In this document: positions 46,221 to 58,377 of the stretch, one piece after another
How positions within the stretch are numbered: position 1 is the stretch's first letter
Layout of the letters: each line of letters opens with the position of its first letter
Translations under genes and position numbers: made by a program
NCBI GenBank assembly: GCA_051294375.1
Contig: CM119264.1
Span: 1,533,923-1,597,922, forward strand
Length of the DNA: 64,000 nucleotides
Source: Paraspadella gotoi
Taxonomy: Eukaryota; Chaetognatha
Direction: 5' to 3'
The notes under the pieces: generated by a model
Told to the model about the DNA's origin: nothing
Database searches by the model: none
Seen by the model: only the letters and a program-made list of their open reading frames with translations

Positions 46221-46546
46221 NNNNNNNNNNNNNNNNNNNNNNNNNNNNNNNNNNNNNNNNNNNNNNNNNNNNNNNNNNNNNNNNNNNNNNNNNNNNNNNN
46301 NNNNNNNNNNNNNNNNNNNNNNNNNNNNNNNNNNNNNNNNNNNNNNNNNNNNNNNNNNNNNNNNNNNNNNNNNNNNNNNNNNNNNNNNNNNNNNNNNNNN
46401 NNNNNNNNNNNNNNNNNNNNNNNNNNNNNNNNNNNNNNNNNNNNNNNNNNNNNNNNNNNNNNNNNNNNNNNNNNNNNNNNNNNNNNNNNNNNNNNNNNNN
46501 NNNNNNNNNNNNNNNNNNNNNNNNNNNNNNNNNNNNNNNNNNNNNN
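46221..46546. other. Assembly gap (326 N)
   Basis: Right edge lies inside an 11-bp GC-rich minisatellite, which probably continues into the gap. Confidence 0.99.
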
Positions 46547-46652
46547 GGCGTAGTCGTGGCGCAGTCGTGGCGGCATTGTGGTGGCGTCGTGGCGTAGTCG
46601 GGGCATATTCGTGGCGTAGTCGTGGGGGCATCGTGGCGTAGTCGTGGCGACG
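46547..46652. repeat. 11-bp GC-rich minisatellite
   Basis: About ten units of GGCGTAGTCGT with variants, running out of the gap. Confidence 0.85.
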
Positions 46653-46809
46653 AGAGGCCAAAACCAATCCAGACCCAAACAGTGTAAGACTTCAAACACA
46701 GTCAAGCCCAAACATAGCCAACCCAAAAACCAAGATATTCAAAAACTAAACCAATCCACACCCAAGCGTGGTCAGTGGCCACCCTAAAATCAATTTGAAA
46801 TCATCGCGG

Positions 46810-47068
46810 CATCTCTCTCTCCTCTTTCTTCTCTTTTCTCACCTCTCCTATCTCTTCTTTTTTCTCTCCTCTCTCCCCTCTCCTCTCTCTTCTCTTATCT
46901 CTTTCCTCTCTCCTCTTTTCTCCCCTTTCCTCTATCCCCTCTTCTCTCTCCTCTCTTTCCACCTCATGTTGGACACAAGGCGTCGAATTTCCGGACAAAA
47001 ATGGATCCTTTAAGAATCCAAAACATCCGTTTTTTCTCTTTTCCAGCTTCTTCCCCTCTCTCCTCTCC
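46810..47068. repeat. Pyrimidine-rich low-complexity sequence
   Basis: CTCTCCTCTTTTC-type drifted repeats ending at a 418-N gap (47069-47486). 47487-47800 beyond is also pyrimidine-rich, with recurring TTTGCTCCTT words. Confidence 0.75.
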
Positions 47069-47486
47069 NNNNNNNNNNNNNNNNNNNNNNNNNNNNNNNN
47101 NNNNNNNNNNNNNNNNNNNNNNNNNNNNNNNNNNNNNNNNNNNNNNNNNNNNNNNNNNNNNNNNNNNNNNNNNNNNNNNNNNNNNNNNNNNNNNNNNNNN
47201 NNNNNNNNNNNNNNNNNNNNNNNNNNNNNNNNNNNNNNNNNNNNNNNNNNNNNNNNNNNNNNNNNNNNNNNNNNNNNNNNNNNNNNNNNNNNNNNNNNNN
47301 NNNNNNNNNNNNNNNNNNNNNNNNNNNNNNNNNNNNNNNNNNNNNNNNNNNNNNNNNNNNNNNNNNNNNNNNNNNNNNNNNNNNNNNNNNNNNNNNNNNN
47401 NNNNNNNNNNNNNNNNNNNNNNNNNNNNNNNNNNNNNNNNNNNNNNNNNNNNNNNNNNNNNNNNNNNNNNNNNNNNNNNNNNNNNN
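47069..47486. other. Assembly gap (418 N)
   Basis: Flanked on both sides by CT-rich sequence. Confidence 0.99.
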
Positions 47487-47834
47487 TCCCCTTTCTCCCT
47501 TTGCTCCTTTTCCCCTCACAATTTGCTCCTTCAATTCTTCTCTCGCTCCTATAACATCTTCTTATTTAGCTTCTTTAATATCCTTAATTTACTCCTTTGA
47601 TCTTCTCATCAACTTTTCTTCACTGCTCCTGAGCTCCAGCAATCCTCTTAATTCGTTTAACTCCTACAAAGCTCTTACTATTTCCTTACTTTCCTTTAAT
47701 ATATATTTTCTTACTTCGCTCCTATGTAAGATCTGTTGCTCCAACGACCTCGTCATCGTCGCTCCTGCAACCCAAACTCCACCTCCCCACTTTTTCCCCG
47801 GGAACTTTGGCGGTTTTTTTTTTTTTTTTTTTTT

Positions 47835-47980
47835 NNNNNNNNNNNNNNNNNNNNNNNNNNNNNNNNNNNNNNNNNNNNNNNNNNNNNNNNNNNNNNNNNN
47901 NNNNNNNNNNNNNNNNNNNNNNNNNNNNNNNNNNNNNNNNNNNNNNNNNNNNNNNNNNNNNNNNNNNNNNNNNNNNNNNN
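47835..47980. other. Assembly gap (146 N)
   Basis: Left edge is poly-T, right edge CTCTCT. Confidence 0.99.
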
Positions 47981-48081
47981 CTCTCTTTACCGTTAATGTC
48001 CGCCCTGTTTCCTTGCTTTAGATGCTGTCGTAATTCCTGTAGTTTGTTTGTGTTGAATCAACTCTTCGGAAACATGAGCGG

Positions 48082-48142
48082 ACGAAGACGACGACGACGA
48101 CAACAACGACGACGATAACGACGACGACGATGATGATGACAG
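48082..48142. repeat. (GAC)n / (AAC)n trinucleotide repeat
   Basis: GAC triplets with AAC and GAT variants. 48143-48430 to its right is AT-rich with no gene. Confidence 0.85.
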
Positions 48143-48445
48143 AAACGTCGGTCTTCAACGAAAATGAAGTCGCTTCTGATATTTGGGTTCTTGATGCTCA
48201 AATAATTTATGATTCAAAAATAAATTTGACACAAAATTTTATTAAACCATGAACAAATGTTAGGATTTAATATATACGTCTTACTAATTTTTTGGGGGAA
48301 AATTTTAGTACTTTATTTTATTCCGACATTTTTAAGTTAAGAAAACAATTTTTTAATGAGTGACAAGTCATGTTTTATAAACTGCTTTAGATTTAACTCA
48401 ATATTGCTTCTTTAATTACGTTATCTAAGTTTATCTTATTTTATT

Positions 48446-48732
48446 TCTTTTCTTTTCTTTTCTTTTCTTTTCTTTNNNNNNNNNNNNNNNNNNNNNNNNN
48501 NNNNNNNNNNNNNNNNNNNNNNNNNNNNNNNNNNNNNNNNNNNNNNNNNNNNNNNNNNNNNNNNNNNNNNNNNNNNNNNNNNNNNNNNNNNNNNNNNNNN
48601 NNNNNNNNNNNNNNNNNNNNNNNNNNNNNNNNNNNNNNNNNNNNNNNNNNNNNNNNNNNNNNNNNNNNNNNNNNNNNNNNNNNNNNNNNNNNNNNNNNNN
48701 NNNNNNNNNNNNNNNNNNNNNNNNNNNNNNNN
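48446..48732. other. (TTTTC)n repeat running into a gap (257 N)
   Basis: Pure TTTTC/TTTCT pentamers at 48446-48475, then N from 48476 to 48732, then poly-T. Confidence 0.9.
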
Positions 48733-48830
48733 TTTTTTTTCAATTTGCTCTTTTCTGCTTCTCACCAGATTTGTTTTCCTACGCATTTTCGTTTCCTCTT
48801 AACAACGACTCTCTCTCTCTCTCTCTCTCT

Positions 48831-48995
48831 NNNNNNNNNNNNNNNNNNNNNNNNNNNNNNNNNNNNNNNNNNNNNNNNNNNNNNNNNNNNNNNNNNNNNN
48901 NNNNNNNNNNNNNNNNNNNNNNNNNNNNNNNNNNNNNNNNNNNNNNNNNNNNNNNNNNNNNNNNNNNNNNNNNNNNNNNNNNNNNNNNNNNNNNN
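48831..48995. other. Assembly gap (165 N) after a CT repeat
   Basis: CT run at 48810-48830 on the left and CCCCTCTCCTG on the right. Confidence 0.99.
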
Positions 48996-49026
48996 ATCCT
49001 CCCCTCTCCTGTTTGGCGTCTCGCCC

Positions 49027-49185
49027 ATTGGCTGCGAAAACGTCAGCTGACGTCATCACGCTCCATCAGATCTCACAATTCCAGACTCACAATTCCAGAC
49101 CTTACCTATTTTTTTCTCACGCCTTACCTAATTCTCTGGACACCTTTATCATTCCTTCACTACTCTCCTTTCTACTACTATAAAA
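49027..49185 (+). promoter_or_regulatory. Promoter-like patch (CCAAT, CRE, TATA)
   Basis: ATTGG (reverse CCAAT) at 49027-49031, a full palindromic CRE TGACGTCA at 49048-49055, and TATAAAA at 49179-49185. The order is plausible for a plus-strand promoter, but no convincing ORF follows. 49190-49906 is AT-rich with only short frames. Confidence 0.3.
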
Positions 49186-49906
49186 GTCGAACTTTTGATT
49201 CAACCGAAAATGAGATTGAGCTCACCAATCTCATTTGTATATCGTCGTGTTGACATTGACTTGTCATCAATTCTATTCCTGTCTCATTTAACGGTCTCAT
49301 ATCACGAATTAACTCTTGTCCACTTTATTACTCATCACGCCTCATTAAGGTTGGAGATCAAGTTACTGAATGTTAGTGATTAAGTTTAGGGATTAGGAAT
49401 AAGAGCGGAATAAAACATTTTAAAATTAAGTATGTGAAGGGTCAAAAATTCGCTGATTACTCATCTTTCCTAACCGAGTATAATCTTCATTCCCTTTTCT
49501 ATTTCAACGTCATTTATTTTTCATTATTTAATCTTTATACATACATTCATTCTTTATGCTTTGAGTTTTTATATTAAAAAATTTCGTACCCAACGAAACT
49601 TATTTTTTTTAAATTATTGACGTTTTCTTTCATTACGATTTCCGTCGAATCTAATATTGATCATAATTCGTTATCTTTCTATTCATCCGTCAATATTTTT
49701 AAAAATGATTTTTTCAATCTACGTTTCGCATAGAACTTTTCAAACGGTATATATATTGGCTTACCTAAATAATAAATACCAAAATACGTACCACATTTTA
49801 AACAAAAAATACTGTTTGTGTTTTGCCTCGTCTTATTTACTCCGTGAAAAGTTAGCGAACTGACAAAGCGACTAAGCATGAGGGACCGTTCCGCCCCAGA
49901 AAAGAC

Positions 49907-50539
49907 NNNNNNNNNNNNNNNNNNNNNNNNNNNNNNNNNNNNNNNNNNNNNNNNNNNNNNNNNNNNNNNNNNNNNNNNNNNNNNNNNNNNNNNNNNNNNN
50001 NNNNNNNNNNNNNNNNNNNNNNNNNNNNNNNNNNNNNNNNNNNNNNNNNNNNNNNNNNNNNNNNNNNNNNNNNNNNNNNNNNNNNNNNNNNNNNNNNNNN
50101 NNNNNNNNNNNNNNNNNNNNNNNNNNNNNNNNNNNNNNNNNNNNNNNNNNNNNNNNNNNNNNNNNNNNNNNNNNNNNNNNNNNNNNNNNNNNNNNNNNNN
50201 NNNNNNNNNNNNNNNNNNNNNNNNNNNNNNNNNNNNNNNNNNNNNNNNNNNNNNNNNNNNNNNNNNNNNNNNNNNNNNNNNNNNNNNNNNNNNNNNNNNN
50301 NNNNNNNNNNNNNNNNNNNNNNNNNNNNNNNNNNNNNNNNNNNNNNNNNNNNNNNNNNNNNNNNNNNNNNNNNNNNNNNNNNNNNNNNNNNNNNNNNNNN
50401 NNNNNNNNNNNNNNNNNNNNNNNNNNNNNNNNNNNNNNNNNNNNNNNNNNNNNNNNNNNNNNNNNNNNNNNNNNNNNNNNNNNNNNNNNNNNNNNNNNNN
50501 NNNNNNNNNNNNNNNNNNNNNNNNNNNNNNNNNNNNNNN
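49907..50539. other. Assembly gap (633 N)
   Basis: The right edge opens with (GTC)n (50540-50554), so a trinucleotide repeat probably extends into it. Confidence 0.99.
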
Positions 50540-51211
50540 CGTCGTCGTCGTCGTTTTTCTCTGAATCCAACGGCAAAAAGTTCGGTGTTTAGGCAGGAGA
50601 TTATTACTCAGATGACATGAAGGGGGCAGGGCAGGATGGCGTCTCTCTCTCTCTCTCTGTCTCTCTCTCTTTCTCTCTCTCTCTCTACCTTTGTCTCCAC
50701 CTCCTTGACAAAACAAAAACAAAAGTAGAAAAAAAAAAGAAAGGGGTGCCGATTTGGGAATTTAAACTCCGCTGACTTTAAAAATAAATCAATTACTAGA
50801 AAAAGTTTAAAAAAAGAGACTTATTTTATAAAAGAGGCCGATTCAAGCTTAAGTTTTTAAACGATAAAAAACTTTGCATCTAAAAGCTTAAATTCATATT
50901 TAAATTAGTTTTTAGTTAAAAAGTTTTGGATTAAGTAATAAGGTTTGGGAAAATAGTACCCAAAAAACTGGAAGATGCCATCAAGATATCATCAATTACT
51001 GCGACGTTATTTTGATGGATGAGAATCCGAAAGACGAGGACAGAAACTGTTCTTCTGTTTTTTTTTTTTAGTTTTTTTTTTTCGTTTATTCTCCGCGAGA
51101 TGGCTAAAAGGATAAACTCTCTAAAACTGTTGCAGTTGCTGTACATCGAGATACGACTAAAAAAAAAGAGGTAACAATGGGTTTAACTATTAATCTTTTA
51201 ACGCAGTTAGC

Positions 51212-51248
51212 TCTTGTAATTGTAATTGTAATCGTAATTGTAATTATA
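51212..51248. repeat. (TGTAAT)n hexanucleotide repeat
   Basis: Six TGTAAT-like units. 50700-51210 on the left is AT-rich without a recognisable gene. Confidence 0.85.
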
Positions 51249-51387
51249 TGCAACAAGTTCGGAAAAGTTAAATTGTTTTTGCTTGGAATTTTTCTCTTGT
51301 CGTATAACATTTTAAATAACCTGTATTTTTTGAGTGATTAAAAATCATTTTAAATAAATTAAACTGTTTTGTACTTATTTCGTAATC

Positions 51388-51490
51388 TGGTCCAGGTAAT
51401 CAGCTTGTCTCGCTTGTCCCGACACTCAGCTTGCTCTGCTTGTTAAGGCAATCTGCTTGCCCCGCTTGTCCAGGTAATCAGTCGGCCGCG
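51388..51490. repeat. 26-bp minisatellite
   Basis: Four units of the form CTTGTCCAGGTAATCAGCTTGTCTCG, diverged at a few positions each. Confidence 0.8.
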
Positions 51491-51626
51491 TTCGTCAAAA
51501 TTCGTCGACTCAAAGTTTCTTCGCGGTTTTTGGCGATTTTGGTTCTTAAGTTTGACGGATTGTTTTGGCTGAGAGGGAGAAGAGAGAGAGAGAAGACGAG
51601 AGAGAGAGAGAAAGAAGAGAGAGCAG

Positions 51627-51657
<31 letters not shown>

Positions 51658-51792
51658 TTCAGATTCTTAACTCCTCTTCTATTGTTTAACCATTGTGAAC
51701 GCTTGTGAATTGCAATTTACCCTCGATGTCGCTACCTCGATACTTAATATGTCTTATATTTTTTAATGTCTTTCACTGAATGTTTTCACTCC

Positions 51793-51912
51793 TGGATCCA
51801 ATCAGCTCCAGTTCTCAACCGACTCCACCCGCGTCACTCCTTTCCCTTCGCTCCTTCAATCCCGATCCAATCAGCTCCTGTTCTCAACCGCTCCACTCGT
51901 CGCTCCTTCCCT
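51793..51912 (+). repeat. 69-bp tandem duplication with CCAATCAG boxes
   Basis: Two units starting GATCCAATCAGCTCC, with CCAATCAG at 51798-51805 and 51867-51874, followed by TTCTCAACCG and CTCCTT words. CCAATCAG is the same box that is arrayed at 34.1-34.7 kb, in opposite orientation. Confidence 0.75.
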
Positions 51913-52027
51913 TCCACTTTCATTTTTACCACCAAAAGCGTCAAGATCGTTTCGTCCCACGAGTTGGCGAAAAGTCGGCGTACATGACCCGAAAGCGAAA
52001 GCGAATCCGAAACTCAAATGTAAATAA

Positions 52028-52238
52028 GTGGCTTTTTTTTCCGAGAGTGCCCCATTTTTTTTTCGTTTATCCCAGAATTTAATTTTAATTTTAATTTCTA
52101 ACCTAAATATGTTATGAAACTTATAAACCAATAGCTAATCCTAATCCTTAATTCTAACTTCTAGCTTAACCTTTAACTAAAAAAATATTTTAATTATAAA
52201 TTTAGGATAGAATGGGGCATTCTGGGAAAATAAGGCCT
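52028..52238. mobile_element. ~210-bp MITE-like element
   Basis: Left end GGCTTTTTTTTCCGAGAGTG then CCCCATT. The right end, read in reverse, is GGCCTTATTTTCCCAGAATG then CCCCATT. These are imperfect ~28-bp terminal inverted repeats. The interior (GAATTTAATTTTAA, TAACCTAAATATGTTATGAA, CCTAATCCTTAATTC) matches 2130-2200. No ORF. The superfamily is unassigned because no clear target-site duplication was found. Confidence 0.6.
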
Positions 52239-52929
52239 TGTAGAGTGACATTGAACCAGATTAAAGTTGTCATCCGACTGTTGTAAAAAAAAACCAGATT
52301 TTGAATTAACAGAAGTCTAATTTTATGTCTGAAAAGAAATGTCGTGGCCTCAAACAAATCCATGAATTGACTGTGGCCTAATTAAAAGATTTACATAAAT
52401 TAAACATAAATTTATCTAGGGCAAACTCAACTAAGTATTGGTCGTTGTTGTAGTTTTAATGATGGTTTTCAAATCATTTACTATACAATACTACGCGTAT
52501 TAATTCTTTTTTTTCTCAAATATTTATATTTTATTTTTATTATTACTATTATTATTTCTTAGTCTTGTAATTTTTTACCTACGCTGGCACTGTTTATTGT
52601 TGACTGTTGATTATTGATAGTTGATTTTTGTGTTTTAAGTTTTAAGTTGTTTTTCTCTTTTTAATAAAACTCTTCATACTGACTTCCTCTCACCGGTCAT
52701 TCCTCCCCCCTTGTCCCGCTTTTATTTTCAAGTCCGCATCTTCCCGATCCTTCCCCTCCCTCTATCCATATCCCGTACGTCCGTCCGTCCGGCATTTTTG
52801 TCCGGACATCCAGAGAGACGTGATGGAACCTGTAAAAACAATACGGGCAGTCCGCACAAAACGGAGTCAAACGGGGATGATGAAGAGGCGGATTAGGACG
52901 ACGAGTTTAGGAAATCATGTCGAAGCCAA

Positions 52930-53195
52930 GAAGAGAAGCTTTTCTTTTTTCTTTCTTTCTTTTTTTTGGCCATCGGAGAAGAAAGAGAGGAGGGAGGAAG
53001 GGAAGGAGGAAAAGAGGGAGGAGGGGAGGTGGAGGAAGAGAGGGGAGAGAAAAGAGGTGGCTGAGAACGATACTTATGTAAGGAATGGTCAGTATGTGGG
53101 AACAAAGGAAAAAAGTGCAAATGAAAAAAGAGAGAAAGAAAGAAAAAAGAGAGAAAGAAAAAAAGAAAGAAATAAAGAAAGAAAGAAAGAAAAAA

Positions 53196-53239
<44 letters not shown>

Positions 53240-53455
53240 GCCAAGATAAAGGAGGAAAAGGTGAAAAAGGAAAGGGAGGAAGAGGAGAAAAAGGAAAGGG
53301 AGGAAGAAGAGAAAAAGGAAAGGGAGGAAGAGGAGAAAAGGAAAGGAAGGAAGCGAAGCGGAAAGAAACAAACAGAAAAGGAGGCGATGAGAAAGGGAGG
53401 GAGAAGAGGGAGAGTGGTTATTGGGGGAGGGAGAGAGAGAGAGAGAGTGGTTATT
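52930..53455. repeat. Purine tract with (GAAA)n
   Basis: GGAGGAAAG and GAAAGAAA runs, including a tandem 30-bp GGAAGAGGAGAAAAAGGAAA-like unit at 53265-53350. The ~215-codon Lys/Glu/Arg frame across it is compositional. 52240-52930 on the left is AT-rich, then unique sequence with no recognised gene. Confidence 0.85.
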
Positions 53456-53464
53456 TTTATTTTG

Positions 53465-53551
<87 letters not shown>

Positions 53552-53552
53552 A
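53465..53552. repeat. (AAAT)n microsatellite
   Basis: About 22 perfect AAAT tetramers. Confidence 0.95.
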
Positions 53553-53764
53553 AAAATGAAAAAATAGTTTAAAAAAATAAACGTCAATGATAAAGTGAAA
53601 GAAAATTAGAAAGATTAAGTATAAAAATAAAAATATAATTTGGAAGACTCGACGAGGAGAAAGACGATCATAAAAGAAATATTCCTGATATTTCTGAGTC
53701 GCGATGGCGAGATATGTATTTGATAGAGAGAAGTTAGAATGTAATTTGCAAGTCTGATTCTTTG

Positions 53765-54270
53765 GAGGAAAGTAATAAATAGGAAAAAAGGAAATATAAA
53801 AGGAAAAAAGGAAAGAAAAAACGAAAAAAGCAAAAGAAAATAAAAAAAATTTAAAGGAAAGAAAAAGAAAAAAAGAAAGAAAAAAGGAAAGAAAAAGGAA
53901 AGAAAGAAAAAGAAAAAAAGAAAGAAAAAAAAGAATAAAAGGAAAGAAAAAGGAAAAAGAAAGAAAAATGGAAAGAAGAAAAATGAAAGGAAAGAAAAAA
54001 GGATAGAAAGAAAAAGAAAAAAGGAAAGAAAAAAAAGAATAAAAGGAAAGAAAAAAAAGAAAGAAAAAAGGAAAGAAAAAAGAGAAGAAAAAAGGAATGA
54101 AATAAAAATAAAAAAAAGAAAGAAAAAAAAGAAATGGGAAAAAATGGGAAAAAGTAAAGAAAAAAAGAAAAAAAGGGGAAAAAAAAAGAAAATGAAAAAA
54201 GGGAAAAAAGAAAAAAAGAAAGAAAAAAGGGAAGTAAAAAGGAAAAAAAGGAAAGAAAAGAAAGTTTAAA
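53765..54270. repeat. A-rich purine tract (GAAA/GGAAA)
   Basis: About 500 bases of GAAAGAAAAA-type sequence on the plus strand. Confidence 0.85.
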
Positions 54271-54389
54271 TTCGAGTTGGATAAAGTGAGAAAAAGTTTC
54301 TAAGGAGGAAAGGAGTAGCTTTTGAAAAGCTTTTCATGACCCTTGACGGAGCTTTTAAGGAGCTTTTGAATGGGATTTTAAAGAGATTA

Positions 54390-54608
54390 NNNNNNNNNNN
54401 NNNNNNNNNNNNNNNNNNNNNNNNNNNNNNNNNNNNNNNNNNNNNNNNNNNNNNNNNNNNNNNNNNNNNNNNNNNNNNNNNNNNNNNNNNNNNNNNNNNN
54501 NNNNNNNNNNNNNNNNNNNNNNNNNNNNNNNNNNNNNNNNNNNNNNNNNNNNNNNNNNNNNNNNNNNNNNNNNNNNNNNNNNNNNNNNNNNNNNNNNNNN
54601 NNNNNNNN
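54390..54608. other. Assembly gap (219 N)
   Basis: Left flank holds repeated GAGCTTTTGAA/GAGCTTTTAAG words (54318-54372). Right flank 54609-55290 is A-rich with tandem AAACATGAAAAACAAAGAAA (54735-54900). Confidence 0.99.
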
Positions 54609-55295
54609 TTTGAGAGAGACACCCTCGCTCGATTAAGTCTATCAGTCATTGGAAGACATTTGATGTCGAAAGGAAAGAAAATGAAAGAAGGAAAAGAAAA
54701 ACGAGAACCAAAACTAATAATCAAAAAGAATAAAAAAACATGAAAAACAAATGGAAAAACAAAGAAAACAATCAAAACAAAAAAGTATAAAACATGAAAA
54801 ACAAAGAAAACAATCAAAACAAAAAAGAATAAAATATGAAAAACAAAGAAAACATGAAAAACAAAAAATGATAAAACATGAAAAACAAAGAAAACAAAAC
54901 TAAAAAGCAAAAACATGTGAAACTTGAAACAAAAACATATCGTTTAAAGCAAAAAAGGAAAACTTATAAAACAAATGAGAAAAACAATGTAATAAAAACA
55001 AAAAACAGAAACAAGTTAAAAACCAAAAAACACTCCGATCATAATACATTATTATAATAGTATATTAAATCAAGAAACATAAACATAAAATTAAGGATGA
55101 GAAACAACCTTGCGAAAATATGAGTAAATGAAACAAACTGGAAGTAAGAAACCTGAAGAGGAATGACAACTACTGCCTGATAAGCAAGACAAGAACAAAA
55201 AAAATCAATGTAAAAAAAGAAGAAAAAAGAAAAAAAGATGCGGAGAGTCAAGAAAAATATCATCCTTTGCTTCAGGGGATAATAATTCTTGTATC

Positions 55296-55545
<250 letters not shown>

Positions 55546-55930
55546 AATTAAATTAGTAGAAAACGTTTGAAATTTTTTATTTATTTAATTGAAATTTTTT
55601 TATTAAGATTTAAGTTTGTGGAAACCTTTTTTGTCCTTTTAAACCAATGCTACAAATATTTTTATTATTTATATTATTATATTATTATTTTTATTATTAT
55701 TATTATGCATGCTACAAATATTTTTATTGCAAAATTTGATATCATATTTCTAAAGTAACAAGTATTTTGTCATCATATAATAACATTATTTTGAAACATG
55801 ATGCCAGCATCTCTGGGCCAGTTGCATTTTGCCCGGAAACTGTCAGATGCCTTGAGAGCCTGACCGAGGAAAATGAAGGCTAAAGAGGTAACTGGGTTTT
55901 AGTACCACGAAAAACGGAGCACGCATCTAA

Positions 55931-56033
<103 letters not shown>

Positions 56034-56317
56034 TGATCTTAGAGATTTTATTCAAGAAGAAAAGAAAAAAAAAGAGGAAAAAAAACGGTTTCGCGTAAAA
56101 ATTGGTTAATGGAGCAAAAAAATATCGGAAATATCAATTATCGATCAAGTTTTTAACGAAGCTCAAATTACTAAAAAAAAGTATTAGCTAATTAAGGAGA
56201 GAAAAAATTTAATTACGTATAAAGTACGTGAAAGAAGTTGGGGGAAAAGCGGCTCAAGTTATCGCACACTACAGTGTAATACATTTATCAGAAATCTGTC
56301 ATTTTAGCATTAAAAAG

Positions 56318-56568
56318 ACAAGGAAACGACTTGAGATGGCATGGAAAAGACAAGGAAGCGACTAGAGTTGGCATGGAAAATATAAGGAAGCGACTTGAGA
56401 TGGCATGGAAAAGATAAGGAAGCGACTTGAGACGGCATGAAAAAGATAAGGAAGCGACTTGAGATGGCATGGAAAAGATAAGGAAGCGACTAGAGTTGGC
56501 ATGGAAAATATAAGGAAGCGACTAGAGTTGGCATGGAAAATATAAGGAAGCGACTAGAGTTGGCATGG
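56318..56568. repeat. 32-bp minisatellite
   Basis: About eight units of AAGGAAGCGACTTGAGATGG then CATGGAAAAGAT, with two subtypes (TTGAGATGG and TAGAGTTGG) interspersed. Confidence 0.9.
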
Positions 56569-56776
56569 ACCAGGCATGGTGGAATTGGTGGATACGTGAC
56601 CATTCCGTGTCAAAACTGAAAAGAGGAAATTGAAAGAAGAACCGAAAGACAAATCTGAGGACAAAGAGTAAAAAAACAAAGAATAAAAGGAAGATAAAAA
56701 AAAACAAAAAAAGAAACAATGAGGTTAACAACCACACACCAGGGTTGTGGAGCTGGCCATTTTTTCTCCAGCTCCA

Positions 56777-56801
56777 NNNNNNNNNNNNNNNNNNNNNNNN
56801 N
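56777..56801. other. Assembly gap, exactly 25 N, truncating the gypsy relic
   Basis: To its right lies retroelement reverse transcriptase sequence. To its left lies unrelated sequence. It is the only one of the five 25-N gaps where I see no flanking duplication. Confidence 0.99.
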
Positions 56802-57700
56802 AAATAGAGACGAGATCCGCGCAATCAAAGCCTTGCTTCTCTTCGCTGGCATGAGTTTGCTCATGTGAAGATACTGACGCCAAGTATCATTGAATGTCCT
56901 CTTTGCGCAGAAAGCTATACACTTTTTGTCCACTTGAGGACCACGTTCTCGTCTCTGCAGCACTTTGGTAGGAGATCACGTAACCTTTGGGCCATGTCTC
57001 ATGGAGATTTGGCTGTCAGGATCAAGTCGTCGACATAAACGAAGAAAACTTTTAACGTCTGTGCCCAAAGTCCTGGAAGATTATCGTCGCAGGATGGCTT
57101 GGAGGACGTTGACGCTGTTCTAAACCCCGTTGTCTTACGTATTGTCGGCAAACCTATCCCATTGGCAGCTTATTGCATCACTCAGTTGTGGGCCAGGCCT
57201 CCGGCGAAGGTTGTTAGCGGGTTTGCAGCGGCTCGTGAGATTGCACCTGGGTTGAAGCAGGCCAAGATGTCGACTGAGGCATGAAGTTCATAGCGTGTTT
57301 GTTATTGCTCCAGTATGGTATGCAATTGTTTGATGTTCAGTTGCCAATAGGTGGACGATTATTATTATTGACTGCCGAGAGGTCGCATATCAAACGCTGC
57401 CATTGTTTTGCAATGGTTTCGTCGTTCATGTCTGGTCTTGGCCCTCGCGAGTATGTCCAGGTTTTTTTATTAGGAAAGGCGTTCGAAAGTAAGCCTTCAT
57501 TTCTTGTTCTAGAGACTATGCCAGCTTTCCTCGTAAACCTCCAGAATAGCCTTTTGAGGGCGGCCTTCTTGACGGGTCCTGATTTGCAAACTTTGGTTTT
57601 GGGAGATCATCGTCGGTGTAGCCTAGGTCGACCTTGTAATTGAGAAACGCCTTCGGCTTGGCAGTCGTTGATGGACTTCGCCGAACACATCCGCTGTATA
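56802..57700 (-). pseudogene. Gypsy-like reverse transcriptase fragment
   Basis: The clearest stretch is VFFVYVDDLILTAKS with the catalytic YVDD at 57026-57037, followed by QRLRDLLPKC and a region equivalent to the connection to RNase H. Further 5' the reading is frame-broken, with several stops. The N-terminal RT motifs could not be placed with confidence. Confidence 0.65.
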
Positions 57701-58377
57701 TCCGCAGACTGATGTCCGCCATACGAGTTGGTGCTTTTTCCTTTTAAAGGCTTGGATCGACGTCTTTAATGGCTTTAAAAAGCTTTCCTCTGCGCTCGGT
57801 CGTCAAATGTTTTTTGTTTTCCTCCTTTGACTATTGGGCCTCGTTCTACTTGACTCCAATTCCTCAGCAACTCGGTTTTCGTTGACCTTGGTCGTGGCAT
57901 CGCGGATATGGTCCTTTCGAACGCTTCCTTAGCAGCGGCTCTTTTCCTGTCAAATCCCCCGTACCGCGTTCGACGCGTGTCTCGGGTCTCGAGGCATAAA
58001 CCCGCTTTGGGCTTCATTGGTGATCAGGGGGCGTCAGTTCCCCAGTGGCCAGGGTCGGCCTCGCAGTTTCGGATCCCTTCTTTCAGTTGATCGCCGTCCG
58101 CGTGTATCTTTGTCATCATTTCTCCGCCCGATGATCCACCTTGTCTGGTCAAGGTTTTCCAGTATGCCCTGTTAGAAGTTAGCCTTGTTTTTCCATCTCG
58201 ATCTTTTCAAGCATGAATTGGTAAGGCAGTTTGTTCGTCGATGCTTCCTCGCGCTAGCCATCTTGCTGCTTTTAAAGCTTATTTTGTTACCAAAACAGGT
58301 GCGTTATGGGTTTGTTATCCATGACGCAATTTGGCAAATTTTGCCTTTATCGGACCGGTTGGACTACCCAAAGCTGG

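Noticed and set aside
47736-50722. Frames of 80-350 codons across the 47-50 kb interval
   Set aside because: They are open only because N bases in gaps were read through.
52820-53467. A 215-codon Lys/Glu/Arg-rich frame resembling a charged coiled coil
   Set aside because: It tracks a GAAA/GGAAA purine repeat. Other frames are equally open.
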